From contig NZ_NJIC01000015.1 of the NCBI RefSeq assembly GCF_013620825.1, positions 1 to 64,000 on the forward strand: DNA of 64,000 bases, written 5' to 3'. Made by a program: the position numbers and the translations under genes. Below are positions 55,593 to 64,000 of the stretch, one piece after another. Position 1 is the stretch's first letter. Each line of letters starts with the position of its first letter. The notes under the pieces were generated by a model, which saw only the letters and a list, made by a program, of their open reading frames with translations, did not search any database and had not been told where the DNA came from. Source of the stretch: Rhodanobacter sp. PCA2 (lineage in GTDB: Bacteria; Pseudomonadota; Gammaproteobacteria; Xanthomonadales; Rhodanobacteraceae).

Positions 55593-56969
55593 ATGGCCAA
55601 GGCCAAGACCGCCTACGTCTGCACCGATTGCGGTGCCGAGCATCCCAAGTGGCAGGGCTCGTGCGTGGAGTGCGGCGCGTGGAACACGCTTTCCGAGATC
55701 GTGCTGCAGCCGGCGGTGAAGTCGGCGGGTGCGGCACGCGGCGGCTATGCGGGCAAGGCGGCGGGCGCGCCCAAGGTGATGCCGCTGACCGAGGTCGCGA
55801 TGACGGCCGAAACGCGCACGCTCACCGGCATCGGCGAGCTGGACCGCGTGCTGGGCGGCGGCCTGGTCGACGGCTCGGTGGTGCTGGTGGGCGGCGATCC
55901 GGGCATCGGCAAGTCCACCCTGCTGCTGCAGATGCTGGGCACGCTCGGCGCGCAGCTGCCCAGCGTCTACGTCACCGGCGAGGAGTCGCTGGCCCAGGTG
56001 GCCTCGCGCGCGCAGCGCCTCGGCCTGCCGCTGGAACCGCTGCAGGCACTGGCCGAAACCTGCATCGAGCGCATCCTGGGGCAGGCCGTGGCCGCGCGCC
56101 CGCGCGTGCTGGTGATCGATTCCATCCAGACGATCTGGACCGAGCTGCTCACCGCCGCGCCGGGTTCGGTGTCGCAGGTGCGCGAGTCGGCGGCGCGGCT
56201 CACGCGCTTCGCCAAGGAAACCGGCACCAGCGTGTTCCTCGTCGGCCACGTCACCAAGGAAGGCGGCATCGCCGGTCCGCGCGTGCTGGAGCACATGGTG
56301 GACGCGGTGCTGTATTTCGAGGGCGAATCGGGCTCGCGCTTCCGCGTGCTGCGCGCGTTCAAGAACCGCTTCGGCGCGGTCAACGAACTGGGCGTGTTCG
56401 CGATGGGCGACAAGGGCCTGCGCGAGGTGCCCAATCCTTCGGCGATCTTCCTCTCCGCCCATACCGGCCCCACGCCTGGCAGCGCGGTGATGGTGACGCG
56501 CGAGGGCACGCGGCCGCTGCTGGTCGAGGTGCAGGCGCTGGTGGATCAATCCTCGCTGGGCAATCCGCGCCGCGTGGCGCTGGGCCTGGAGCAGAACCGT
56601 CTCGCGATGCTGCTGGCCGTGCTGCACCGGCACGGCGGCGTCGCTGCCTACGACCAGGACGTGTTCATCAACGTGGTGGGCGGCATCCGCGTGCAGGAGA
56701 CCGCGGCGGACCTGCCGGCGCTGCTGGCGGTGCTGTCCTCGCTGCGCGACCGGCCGCTGCCGGAGAAGACCGTGGCCTTCGGCGAAGTGGGCCTGTCTGG
56801 CGAGATCCGCCCGGTACCGAACGGCGAGGAGCGCCTGAAGGAGGCGGCCCACCACGGCTTCCGCCGCGCCATCGTGCCGAAGGCGAACGCCCCGAAATCC
56901 GGCCGCGTGGGCGAGCTGGAGGTAGTGGGCGTGGAGCGCCTGGCCCAGGCCATCGACGCCTGCCGCTGA
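55593..56969 (+). CDS. radA: DNA repair protein RadA
   Basis: 458 aa. N-terminal zinc finger with Cys10, Cys13, Cys24 and Cys27; Walker A GDPGIGKST; Walker B VLVIDSIQT; the RadA-specific KNRFG; and a C-terminal Lon-protease-like domain without catalytic serine (GEVGLSGEIRPV). It is a DnaB-like branch-migration helicase in recombination. It starts 91 bases after alr. Confidence 0.97.
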   Translation: MAKAKTAYVCTDCGAEHPKWQGSCVECGAWNTLSEIVLQPAVKSAGAARGGYAGKAAGAPKVMPLTEVAMTAETRTLTGIGELDRVLGGGLVDGSVVLVGGDPGIGKSTLLLQMLGTLGAQLPSVYVTGEESLAQVASRAQRLGLPLEPLQALAETCIERILGQAVAARPRVLVIDSIQTIWTELLTAAPGSVSQVRESAARLTRFAKETGTSVFLVGHVTKEGGIAGPRVLEHMVDAVLYFEGESGSRFRVLRAFKNRFGAVNELGVFAMGDKGLREVPNPSAIFLSAHTGPTPGSAVMVTREGTRPLLVEVQALVDQSSLGNPRRVALGLEQNRLAMLLAVLHRHGGVAAYDQDVFINVVGGIRVQETAADLPALLAVLSSLRDRPLPEKTVAFGEVGLSGEIRPVPNGEERLKEAAHHGFRRAIVPKANAPKSGRVGELEVVGVERLAQAIDACR

Positions 56970-56985
56970 GCAGCCTGCTCCCCAT

Positions 56986-57610
56986 CACCGTTCACCCTGA
57001 GCGCAGGCCCGCAGGGCCGGAGTCGAAAGGTGGCCGCCGCTTCGACTCCGCTTGCTGGCGCAAGCTACGCTCAGCGCGAACGAGGTTCTCGCTCTGCCCG
57101 CCGCAAGCCCACCACCGTTCACCTTGGGCGCAGGCCCGCAGGGCCGGAGTCGAAGGGTGAACGCCGCTTCGACTCCGCTTGCTGGCGCAAGCTACGCTCA
57201 GCGCGAACGAGGTTCTTGCTCTGCCCGCCGCAAGCCCACCACCGTTCACCTTGGGCGCAGGCCCACAGGGCCGGAGTCGAAGGGTGAGCGCCGCTTCGAC
57301 TCCGCTTGCTGGCGCAAGCTGCGCTCAGCGCGAACGAGGTTCTCGCTCTGCCCGCCGCAAGCCCACCACCGTTCGCCCTGAGCGCAGGCCCGCAGGCCCG
57401 CAGGGCCGGAGTCGAGGGGTAGACCGCCGCTTCGACTCCGCTTGTTGCCGCAAGCTGCGCTCGGCGCGAACGAGGTTCTCGCTCTGTCCGCCGCAAGCCC
57501 ACCACCGTTCGCCCTGAGCGCAGGCCCGCAGGGCCGGAGTCGAAGGGTGACTGCCGCTTCGACTCCGCTTGCAGGCGCATGCTGCGCTCGGCGCGAACGG
57601 AGTTCTGGCT
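56986..57610 (+). repeat. Five tandem copies of a 127-bp repeat between radA and rpsT
   Basis: Copies start at 56986, 57113, 57240, 57367 and 57503, marked each time by CACCGTTC. The fourth is 136 bp because of an extra GCAGGCCCG unit, and the fifth is cut short. Each copy carries the inverted repeat CGGAGTCGAAG ... CTTCGACTCCG. Open frames cross it, but 127 is not a multiple of 3 and the frames shift in every copy, so it is not coding. 57611-57661 holds nothing further. Confidence 0.92.
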
Positions 57611-57661
57611 ACGATCGGGAGGGTGTTCGGCGGGTACGCGGGGCACGAAAAGCACGCACGC

Positions 57662-57685
57662 AAAAAAGCCGGCCAAGGCCGGCTT
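57662..57685 (-). terminator. Terminator of rpsT
   Basis: On the minus strand: AAGCCGGCC, two bases, GGCCGGCTT, then a run of T (A at 57662-57667). It lies 26 bases beyond the stop. Confidence 0.85.
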
Positions 57686-57710
57686 CTTCGTGACGCGGGC
57701 TGCGGCCGGC

Positions 57711-57974
57711 TTACGCCAGTTCGCGGATCTTCGCGTTCAGGCGGCTCTTGTGGCGGGCGGCCTTGTTCTTGTGGATCAGGCCACGCGAGGCGTAGCGGTC
57801 CATCACCGGCTGGGCGGCGGCGAAGGCTTCGACGGCGGCAGCCTTGTCCTTGGACTCGATGGCCTTGACGACCTTCTTCAGCGCGGTGCGCACCATGGAA
57901 CGGGCGCTGATGTTGCGCAGGCGGCGCTGCTCGGACTGGCGCGCACGCTTCTTCGCGGACTTGATGTTGGCCAA
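57711..57974 (-). CDS. rpsT: 30S ribosomal protein bS20
   Basis: 87 aa. [21 protein letters not shown] is the diagnostic bS20 start, and [21 protein letters not shown] the C-terminal block. It binds 16S rRNA early in assembly. It is divergent from murJ. Confidence 0.97.
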   Translation of the reverse strand: MANIKSAKKRARQSEQRRLRNISARSMVRTALKKVVKAIESKDKAAAVEAFAAAQPVMDRYASRGLIHKNKAARHKSRLNAKIRELA

Positions 57975-58178
57975 GGTAGAACTCCCGAATCGCGGGTTGT
58001 TGTTGGAGAAAGACGCAGATTATGCGGGTGATTCGCCCATGCGTCAAGCATTTAGATGGCTGCCGGTGGCCCTTTGCCCGCGTTCGGCCACGATCCGGCG
58101 GTGATCTTGCCCGCGCCGGCTGGCAGACTGTGCGCCCGTTGGCCGTTGCGTGCGGCAGATCCAGGACCTTCCACCGGC

Positions 58179-59786
58179 ATGAAGTCCCCCAGCATGTTCC
58201 GCGGGCTGCTCTCGTTCAGCAGCATGACGATGGTATCGCGCGTGCTCGGCCTGGCCAGGGACGTGGCGATGAGCCACGTGTTCGGCGCCTCGGCGGCCAC
58301 CGACGCCTTCGTCATCGCATTCCGCATCCCGAACTTCATGCGCCGGCTGTTCGCGGAGGGTTCGTTCTCCACCGCCTTCGTGCCGGTGTTCACCGAGATC
58401 AAGGAAACCCGCAGCCACGCCGAGCTGAAGGAGCTGACCGCGCGCGTGGCCGGCACTCTCGGCGGCGTGCTGCTGGTGGTGACGGCGCTGGGCATGCTGT
58501 TCTCGCCGCAGCTGGCCGTGGTGTTCGCGCCCGGCGCGGTGCGCGAACCGCAGAAGTTCGCGATGATCGTGGACCTGCTGCGGCTGACTTTTCCGTATCT
58601 CCTGTTCGTCTCGCTGACCGCCCTCGCGGGCGGCGCGCTGAACAGCTTCCATCGCTTCGGCCTGCCGGCGATGACGCCGGTGATCCTCAATATCTGCATG
58701 ATCGTGGGCGCGCTATGGCTGGCGCCGCGGCTCGAAGTGCCGATCATGTCGCTGGGCTGGGCGGTGCTGGTGGCCGGCGTGCTGCAGCTGCTGTTCCTGC
58801 TGCCGGCGGTGCGCGGGCTGGACCTGCTGGCGCTGCCGCGCTGGGGCTGGCGGCATCCGGCGGTGCGGCGGATCATGAAGCTGATGGTGCCGACGCTGTT
58901 CGGCGCCTCGGTGGGGCAGCTCAACCTGTTGCTGGACACCATCCTGATCACCCTGCTGGTGACCGGTTCGCAGACCTGGATGTACCAGGCCACGCGCTTC
59001 CTGGAACTGCCGCTGGGCGTGTTCGGCGTGGCGCTGGGCACGGTGATCCTGCCCGCGCTGTCGCGCCATCACGTGGGCACCGACCGCGCCGGCTTCTCCA
59101 GGGCGCTGGACTGGGGCGTGCGCACTACGCTGCTGATCGCGGTGCCGGCGATGTGCGCGTTGCTGCTGCTGGCCGAGCCGCTGGTCAGCACGTTCTTCCA
59201 GAACGGCCACTACACCGTGTTCGACACCCGCATGACCACGCTCGCGACGATGGCGTTGAGCTGCGGCGTGCCTGCGTACGCGCTGGTGAAGGTGTTGCTG
59301 CCGGCGTTCTATTCGCGCCAGGACACCCGCACGCCGGTGCGCGCGGCGGTGGTGTCGCTGATCAGCAACATGGTCTTCAACGTGTTGCTGGTGGCCGCGC
59401 TGTTCCTGCTGTGGGCCACGCCGGCGCAGCGCCAGGCCGGCTGGCTGCAGGGGGTCGCCGAAATCCCCGGCTTGCACGTGGGGCTGGCGGTGGCGAGCGT
59501 GCTGTCCAACTACCTGCAGTTCGCCCAGCTCTGGTACTGGCTGAAGCGGGCCGGCGTGTACGACCCGCAGCCGGGTTGGCTGCGCCACTGGCTGCGGCTG
59601 GCGTTCGCCTGCGCCGTGATGGTGGCGGTGCTGCTGGCCGGGCTGTGGCTGTGGCCGCACTGGACGGAGGTGCCGGTACGCACGCGGCTGTGGCACCTGG
59701 CGGTGCTGGTCGCGGCGGGCGGGGCGACTTACGTGGGCGGCTTGTTCGCCGCGGGCTTCCGCCTGCGCGACTTGCGGGGAAGTTGA
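58179..59786 (+). CDS. murJ: Lipid II flippase MurJ
   Basis: 535 aa with about 14 hydrophobic helices. MurJ signatures: SMTMVSRVLGLARDVAMSHVFGASAATDAF, FRIPNFMRRLFAEGSFS, and the C-terminal FYSRQDTRTPVRAAVVS. It flips lipid II across the inner membrane for peptidoglycan synthesis. ATG 58179 or ATG 58194 may be used. ribF starts 23 bases after its stop. Confidence 0.96.
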   Translation: MKSPSMFRGLLSFSSMTMVSRVLGLARDVAMSHVFGASAATDAFVIAFRIPNFMRRLFAEGSFSTAFVPVFTEIKETRSHAELKELTARVAGTLGGVLLVVTALGMLFSPQLAVVFAPGAVREPQKFAMIVDLLRLTFPYLLFVSLTALAGGALNSFHRFGLPAMTPVILNICMIVGALWLAPRLEVPIMSLGWAVLVAGVLQLLFLLPAVRGLDLLALPRWGWRHPAVRRIMKLMVPTLFGASVGQLNLLLDTILITLLVTGSQTWMYQATRFLELPLGVFGVALGTVILPALSRHHVGTDRAGFSRALDWGVRTTLLIAVPAMCALLLLAEPLVSTFFQNGHYTVFDTRMTTLATMALSCGVPAYALVKVLLPAFYSRQDTRTPVRAAVVSLISNMVFNVLLVAALFLLWATPAQRQAGWLQGVAEIPGLHVGLAVASVLSNYLQFAQLWYWLKRAGVYDPQPGWLRHWLRLAFACAVMVAVLLAGLWLWPHWTEVPVRTRLWHLAVLVAAGGATYVGGLFAAGFRLRDLRGS

Positions 59787-59797
59787 CGCCGGCCCGA

Positions 59798-59803
59798 TAT
59801 ACT
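59798..59803 (+). promoter_or_regulatory. -10 element (TATACT) implying a leaderless ribF transcript
   Basis: TATACT ends 6 bases before the ribF ATG at 59810, in the short murJ-ribF gap. No ribosome site is present. The geometry is the same as at 42467-42472. Confidence 0.55.
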
Positions 59804-59809
59804 GGGCCG

Positions 59810-60763
59810 ATGACGAAACTTTCCCGCGATATCGCCGGCCCCTGCCTGGCACCCCGGGGCAGCGTGGTGGCCATCGGCGCGTTCGACGGCCTGCACCGGG
59901 GGCACCAGGCCTTGTTCGCCCAGGTGCAGCGCCGCGCCCGCGCGCTGGACTGCACGCCGGCGGTGGTGACCTTCGAGCCGCTGCCGCGGACGTACTTCTC
60001 CGCCGAGCCGCTGCCGCGCCTGTCCAGCGTGCGCGACAAGCTGCAGGGCTTCGCGGCGGCGCAGTTCGGGCAGGTGCACATGCTGCGCTTCAACACCGAG
60101 CTGACGGCGATGTCCGCTCCGGACTTCGTGCAGCGCGTATTGGTCGAGCGCCTGGCCGCCAGGGAAGTATGGGTAGGGGCGGACTTCCGCTTCGGGCACC
60201 GGCGCGGCGGCGACGTGGCCCTGCTGCGCGAGCTGGGCGAGAAGGCCGGTTTCGCCGGCTGCGTGATGCCGTCCATCCTGCTGAACGGCGCTCGCGTCTC
60301 CGCCAGCCGCGTGCGCCAGCTGCTGGGCGCGGGCGAGTTCGCGGAGGCGGCCGCGCTGCTGGGCCGGCCGTTCGTGATCGAGGGCAAGGTGCATTACGGC
60401 AACCAGCTTGGCCGCACGCTGGGTTTCCCCACCGCGAACATCCACCTGCACCGGCGGGTCAGCCCGGTGCACGGCATCTTCGCGGTGCGCGTGGGCCTGG
60501 GCGAGAGCGAGTGCAGCTGGCCGGGTGTGGCCAGCCTGGGTGTGCGGCCCACGGTGAACCAGGTCAGCCAGCCGCTGCTGGAGGTGCACCTGTTCGATTT
60601 CGAGGGCGACCTGTACGGCCGGCGCATGGCGGTGGAGTTCGTCGCCAAGCTGCGCGACGAGCAGAAATTCCACGATCTGGATGCACTCAAGGCGCAGATG
60701 GATCATGATGCGCGCTCGGCCCGGGAGATCCTGGGCATGAATCCGGTACTGGCCCGCGCATGA
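59810..60763 (+). CDS. ribF: Bifunctional riboflavin kinase/FAD synthetase
   Basis: 317 aa. The N-terminal FAD synthetase domain has GAFDGLHRGHQALF, FEPLPRTYF and the GADFRFGHRR motif; the C-terminal riboflavin kinase domain has GRTLGFPTANI and SLGVRPTV. It converts riboflavin to FMN and FAD. The order murJ-ribF-ileS is typical of gammaproteobacteria. Confidence 0.97.
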   Translation: MTKLSRDIAGPCLAPRGSVVAIGAFDGLHRGHQALFAQVQRRARALDCTPAVVTFEPLPRTYFSAEPLPRLSSVRDKLQGFAAAQFGQVHMLRFNTELTAMSAPDFVQRVLVERLAAREVWVGADFRFGHRRGGDVALLRELGEKAGFAGCVMPSILLNGARVSASRVRQLLGAGEFAEAAALLGRPFVIEGKVHYGNQLGRTLGFPTANIHLHRRVSPVHGIFAVRVGLGESECSWPGVASLGVRPTVNQVSQPLLEVHLFDFEGDLYGRRMAVEFVAKLRDEQKFHDLDALKAQMDHDARSAREILGMNPVLARA

Positions 60764-60946
60764 CTCCACGCGACACGCCCAATCCGCAGTACACCGCATG
60801 CAGCCGCCCCGGCGCGGCCGCGGCGATCATTATTATTTGAAGGCATCCGCCCGCAGCGCGAGCGCCTGCCGCCGCGCGCGGTGGGCGGTACAACAGCGCT
60901 CCGGGCCGGGCGGCTTCGGGGCGGGACTCCAGAGGCACCCGAAGCG

Positions 60947-63808
60947 ATGAGCACCGATTACAAGAGCACGATCAACCTGCCGCAGACGGATTTCCCGATG
61001 CGCGGCGACCTGCCGAAGCGCGAGCCGGGCTGGCTGGCCGAGTGGGATCAGGTCGGCCGCTATGCGCAGATCCAGGCGAAGACCGCGGGCCGCGACAAGG
61101 CCTTCGTGCTGCACGACGGCCCGCCCTACGCGAACGGTGCGATCCACATCGGCCACGCCGTCAACAAGATCCTCAAGGACATGGTGGTGCGCTCGAAGCT
61201 GCTCGCCGGCCACCGCGCGCCCTACGTGCCGGGCTGGGACTGCCACGGCCTGCCGATCGAGATCGCGGTGGAGAAGCAGCACGGCAAGCCGGGCGAGAAG
61301 CTGGACGCCCGCGCGTTCCGCCAGAAGTGCCGCGAGTACGCCGCCGAGCAGATCGACACCCAGCGCGCAGGCTTCAAGCGCCTGGGCGTGCTGGGCGACT
61401 GGCAGAACCCGTATCGCACGATGGACTTCAAGTACGAGGCCGACATGGTGCGCGCGCTGTCGCGCATCGTCGCGAACGGCCACGTGGTGCGCGGCGCCAA
61501 GCCGGTGTACTGGTGCTTCGACTGCGGCTCGGCGCTGGCCGAGGCGGAGATCGAATACGGCGACAAGGTTTCGCCCGCGGTGGACGTGGCCTACGACGCC
61601 GTCGATCCCGCGGCGCTGGCCGCGAAGTTCGGCGCGAACGCGGGCGACGCCATTGTCGCCGTGCCGATCTGGACCACCACGCCGTGGACGCTGCCGGAAA
61701 GCCAGGCCGTGTCGATGGGCGCCGAGCTCGAATACGCCCTGGTCGAAGGCCCGGCGCGCGAGGGCCGGCGCGTGCTGCTGGTGATCGCCGCCGCGCTGGT
61801 GGAGAAGGCGCTGGCGCGCTACGGCATCGAATCGCCCAAGGCGCTGGGCCATGCCACGGGCGCGGCGCTCGACGGCACGAAGCTGCACCACCCGTTCTAC
61901 GAGCGCGTCGTGCCGGTGATCCTCGGCGAGCACGTCAGCGCCGAGGACGGCACTGGCGCGGTGCACACCTCGCCCGACCACGGCGTGGAGGACTTCGTGG
62001 TCGGCCGCGAGAACGGCATCGGCCTGCTCAACTACATCGGCGCGCGCGGCACCTACCGCGACGACACGCCGAAGGCCGGCGACCTCGACCTGGCCGGCAT
62101 GCACGTGTGGAAGGCGAACGACGCCATCGTCGAACTGCTGCGCGGGCGCGGCGTGCTGCTGGCCCACGCGAAGATCGAGCACAGCTACCCGAACTGCTGG
62201 CGCCACAAGACGCCGGTGATCTTCCGCGCCACGCCGCAGTGGTTCATCGGCATGGAACAGGCCGGCCTGCGCGCCGCGGCGCTGAAGTCGATCAAGGACG
62301 TGCGCTGGGTGCCGGGCTGGGGCGAGGAGCGCATCGCCGGCATGGTGGCCGGTCGCCCGGACTGGTGCATCAGCCGTCAGCGCACCTGGGGCGTGCCGAT
62401 CGCGCTGTTCGCGCACAAGGCGACGCAGGAGCCGCATCCCGATTCCGTGGCGCTGATGGAGCAGGTCGCGCAGCGCATGGAGCAGGGCGGCATCGACGCG
62501 TGGTACGACCTCGATCCCGCCGAGCTGCTGGGCGACCAGGCGAAGGATTACGACAAGGTCACCGACGTGCTCGACGTGTGGTTCGATTCCGGCGTCACCC
62601 ACTTCGGCGTGATCGGCCAGCGTCCGGAGCTGCAGCAGGGCGGGGCGCGCGAGTACAAGGTGATGTACCTCGAAGGCTCGGACCAGCACCGCGGCTGGTT
62701 CCAGTCCTCGCTGCTCACCTCGGCGGCGATCCACGGCCGCGCGCCCTACGACGACGTGCTCACCCACGGCTTCACCGTGGATGCCTCGGGCCGCAAGATG
62801 TCGAAGTCGCTGGGCAACGTGGTGGCGCCGCAGAAGGTGATGGATACCCTGGGCGCAGACGTGCTGCGCCTGTGGGTGGCCTCGGCCGACTACCGCAACG
62901 AGATGAGCGTCTCCGACGAGATCCTCAAGCGCGTGTCCGACGGCTACCGCCGCCTGCGCAATACCGCGCGCTTCCTGCTCGGCAACCTCGACGGCTTCGA
63001 TCCGGCCAAGCACCTGGTGAAGGTGGAAGACAGCCCGCTGCTCGACCAGTGGGCCGTGCAGCAGGCATATGACGTGCAGCAGGCGGTGGTCGCCGCCTAC
63101 GAGCGCTACGACTTCCCCGAAGTGGTGGCGCGCGTGCAGAACTTCTGCACCAACGAGATGGGCGCGCTGTACCTGGACATCACCAAGGACCGCCTCTACA
63201 CCATGCCCACCGACAGCCACGGCCGGCGCAGCGCGCAGAGCGCGATGTACCGCATCGCCGAGGCGCTGGTGCGCTGGCTGGCGCCGATCCTGGCCTTCAC
63301 CGCCGAGGAGATCTGGCAGGCGCTGCCCGGCCCGCGCGGCGAGAGCGTGCTGTTCGAGACCTGGTACGACGGCCTGGCCGCCACCCAGGCCGCGCCGGAG
63401 CAGCGGCGCTGGTGGGGCGACCTGCTGGCGATCCGCGACAGCGCCGCGCGCGTGCTCGAGGGCATGCGCAAGGCCGAGAAGATCGGCGCCGCGTTGGAGG
63501 CGAAGCTGGCGATCCACGCCGACGAAGCCACCGTGGCGCGCTATGCGCCGGCGCTGGATGAACTGCGCTTCTTCTTCATCACCTCCGACGTGCGCCTGGA
63601 GCAGGACGGCGGCCAACCCGACGGCGCCGTGCTCACCGAGCTGGAAGGCGCCGACGTGTGGGTCTCGGCCACCGTCAGCGACGCCGCCAAGTGCGTGCGC
63701 TGCTGGCACCGCCGCGACGACGTGGGCCATCATGCCGGGCACCCGGAACTTTGCGGGCGCTGCATGGGCAACATCGAAGGGCCCGGCGAGACGCGGCGCT
63801 GGTTCTGA
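60947..63808 (+). CDS. ileS: Isoleucine-tRNA ligase
   Basis: 953 aa, full length. HIGH at residues 67-70 in GAIHIGHAV, the editing domain (WTTTPWTLP), KMSKS at 617-621 in RKMSKSLGN, and a C-terminal zinc finger with CVRCWHRR and CGRC. ATG 60947 has AGAGG upstream; the longer frame lacks family sequence. lspA is expected just beyond the window. The ribF-ileS gap of 183 bases shows no other gene. Confidence 0.98.
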   Translation: MSTDYKSTINLPQTDFPMRGDLPKREPGWLAEWDQVGRYAQIQAKTAGRDKAFVLHDGPPYANGAIHIGHAVNKILKDMVVRSKLLAGHRAPYVPGWDCHGLPIEIAVEKQHGKPGEKLDARAFRQKCREYAAEQIDTQRAGFKRLGVLGDWQNPYRTMDFKYEADMVRALSRIVANGHVVRGAKPVYWCFDCGSALAEAEIEYGDKVSPAVDVAYDAVDPAALAAKFGANAGDAIVAVPIWTTTPWTLPESQAVSMGAELEYALVEGPAREGRRVLLVIAAALVEKALARYGIESPKALGHATGAALDGTKLHHPFYERVVPVILGEHVSAEDGTGAVHTSPDHGVEDFVVGRENGIGLLNYIGARGTYRDDTPKAGDLDLAGMHVWKANDAIVELLRGRGVLLAHAKIEHSYPNCWRHKTPVIFRATPQWFIGMEQAGLRAAALKSIKDVRWVPGWGEERIAGMVAGRPDWCISRQRTWGVPIALFAHKATQEPHPDSVALMEQVAQRMEQGGIDAWYDLDPAELLGDQAKDYDKVTDVLDVWFDSGVTHFGVIGQRPELQQGGAREYKVMYLEGSDQHRGWFQSSLLTSAAIHGRAPYDDVLTHGFTVDASGRKMSKSLGNVVAPQKVMDTLGADVLRLWVASADYRNEMSVSDEILKRVSDGYRRLRNTARFLLGNLDGFDPAKHLVKVEDSPLLDQWAVQQAYDVQQAVVAAYERYDFPEVVARVQNFCTNEMGALYLDITKDRLYTMPTDSHGRRSAQSAMYRIAEALVRWLAPILAFTAEEIWQALPGPRGESVLFETWYDGLAATQAAPEQRRWWGDLLAIRDSAARVLEGMRKAEKIGAALEAKLAIHADEATVARYAPALDELRFFFITSDVRLEQDGGQPDGAVLTELEGADVWVSATVSDAAKCVRCWHRRDDVGHHAGHPELCGRCMGNIEGPGETRRWF

Positions 63809-63820
63809 TGCCTTGCCTTT

Positions 63821-63912
63821 CTTCCTCTCCCCTTTGGGACGCGGGGAAGGGCCATGGATGGCCCTGCCTTGAGGAGCGAGGAAGAGGACCGAGGTGAGTG
63901 GTGGGGCTTGCG
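63821..63912 (+). repeat. Dispersed intergenic repeat, copy 2 (plus orientation)
   Basis: Matches the reverse complement of 22251-22346 over most of its length, including the palindrome GGCCATGGATGGCC and TTGAGGAGCGAGGA. It starts 13 bases after the ileS stop. Confidence 0.75.
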
Positions 63913-63961
63913 ACAAAAGCTGCATGTGGGGCGCGCTTCATTGAACTTTTCCGCAAGCTTG

Positions 63962-64000
63962 GCCCCTCACCCCAACCCTCTCCCCGAAGGGGAGGGGGAG
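63962..64000 (-). repeat. REP-like element, inverted copy at the window edge
   Basis: GCCCCTCACCCCAACCCTC followed by TCCCCGAAGGGGA is the reverse complement of the elements at 38547-38646. It is cut by the end of the window. Confidence 0.75.

Noticed and set aside
56986-57610. CRISPR array
   Set aside because: Units are directly adjacent 127-bp repeats without unique spacers of 25-40 bp, and no cas genes are near.
57030-57693. Open frames within the 127-bp tandem repeats, as a possible repeat protein
   Set aside because: The period is not a multiple of three, so each copy is read in another frame, and there is no start with a ribosome site. It is better explained as non-coding DNA.
60833-63925. 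1030-aa open frame on the minus strand opposite ileS
   Set aside because: Shadow of the GC-rich ileS gene: no family motifs, His/Ala/Arg/Gly-rich composition, and the plus-strand frame is a complete isoleucyl-tRNA synthetase.

Overview
The window is chromosomal DNA of a very GC-rich gammaproteobacterium. Gene content and order (murJ-ribF-ileS, rpsF-rpsR-rplI-dnaB-alr-radA, a pilE/fimT/pilV/pilW/pilX/pilY1 cluster, a fiu/piuC iron locus, many short GC-rich intergenic repeats) fit the Xanthomonadales (Lysobacterales), most likely a Rhodanobacter/Dyella-like member of the Rhodanobacteraceae. The family assignment is an inference from gene order and protein resemblance. I see no rRNA, tRNA, insertion sequence, prophage or CRISPR array. 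The left edge cuts an M13 peptidase gene, and the right edge lies just after ileS.

Layout. 1-2088: M13 metallopeptidase and its terminator. 2161-7721: a TetR-controlled tripartite ABC exporter on the minus strand (regulator, HlyD adaptor, permease, ATPase, DUF2892 protein, outer-membrane channel). 7978-8907: ketopantoate reductase. 9010-13049: Fur-box-controlled siderophore receptor, PiuC/YbiX dioxygenase and a Sel1-repeat protein. 13226-20778: type IV minor pilin operon ending in pilY1, visibly less GC-rich than its surroundings. 20873-22393: rapA helicase gene that has lost its C-terminal half at a G-rich junction. 22390-31027: rlmH, maf and assorted membrane, protease, methyltransferase and dioxygenase genes. 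31160-38491: DEAD-box helicases csdA-like and rhlE, SDR, RimJ-type acetyltransferase, MFS transporter, SlyD-type PPIase. 38736-42388: NlpC/P60 lipoprotein, a BlaI/BlaR1-like pair whose sensor is fused to a TonB domain, and a ChaN/TIKI-like protein. 42479-44318: D-amino-acid dehydrogenase and a His/Lys-rich exported peptide. 44503-50567: a long minus-strand run from asnS through a MalM-like lipoprotein to enzymes of 2-aminomuconate degradation with a carbonic anhydrase inside. 50733-63808: housekeeping block (A-type Fe-S carrier, rpsF-rpsR-rplI, dnaB, alr, radA, rpsT, murJ, ribF, ileS).

How the parts work together. The exporter operon looks self-regulated through a palindrome next to the TetR start. 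The iron locus takes up ferric siderophore under Fur control. The minor pilins and PilY1 would form the tip and priming complex of type IV pili. The BlaI/M56-TonB pair resembles an antibiotic- or envelope-stress sensor whose repressor acts at a perfect 21-bp inverted repeat. The most unusual non-coding structures are five tandem 127-bp repeats between radA and rpsT, the BlaI-site inverted repeat, the G-rich junction in rapA, two poly-G tracts in pilY1, and several dispersed inverted-repeat families shared between distant parts of the window.
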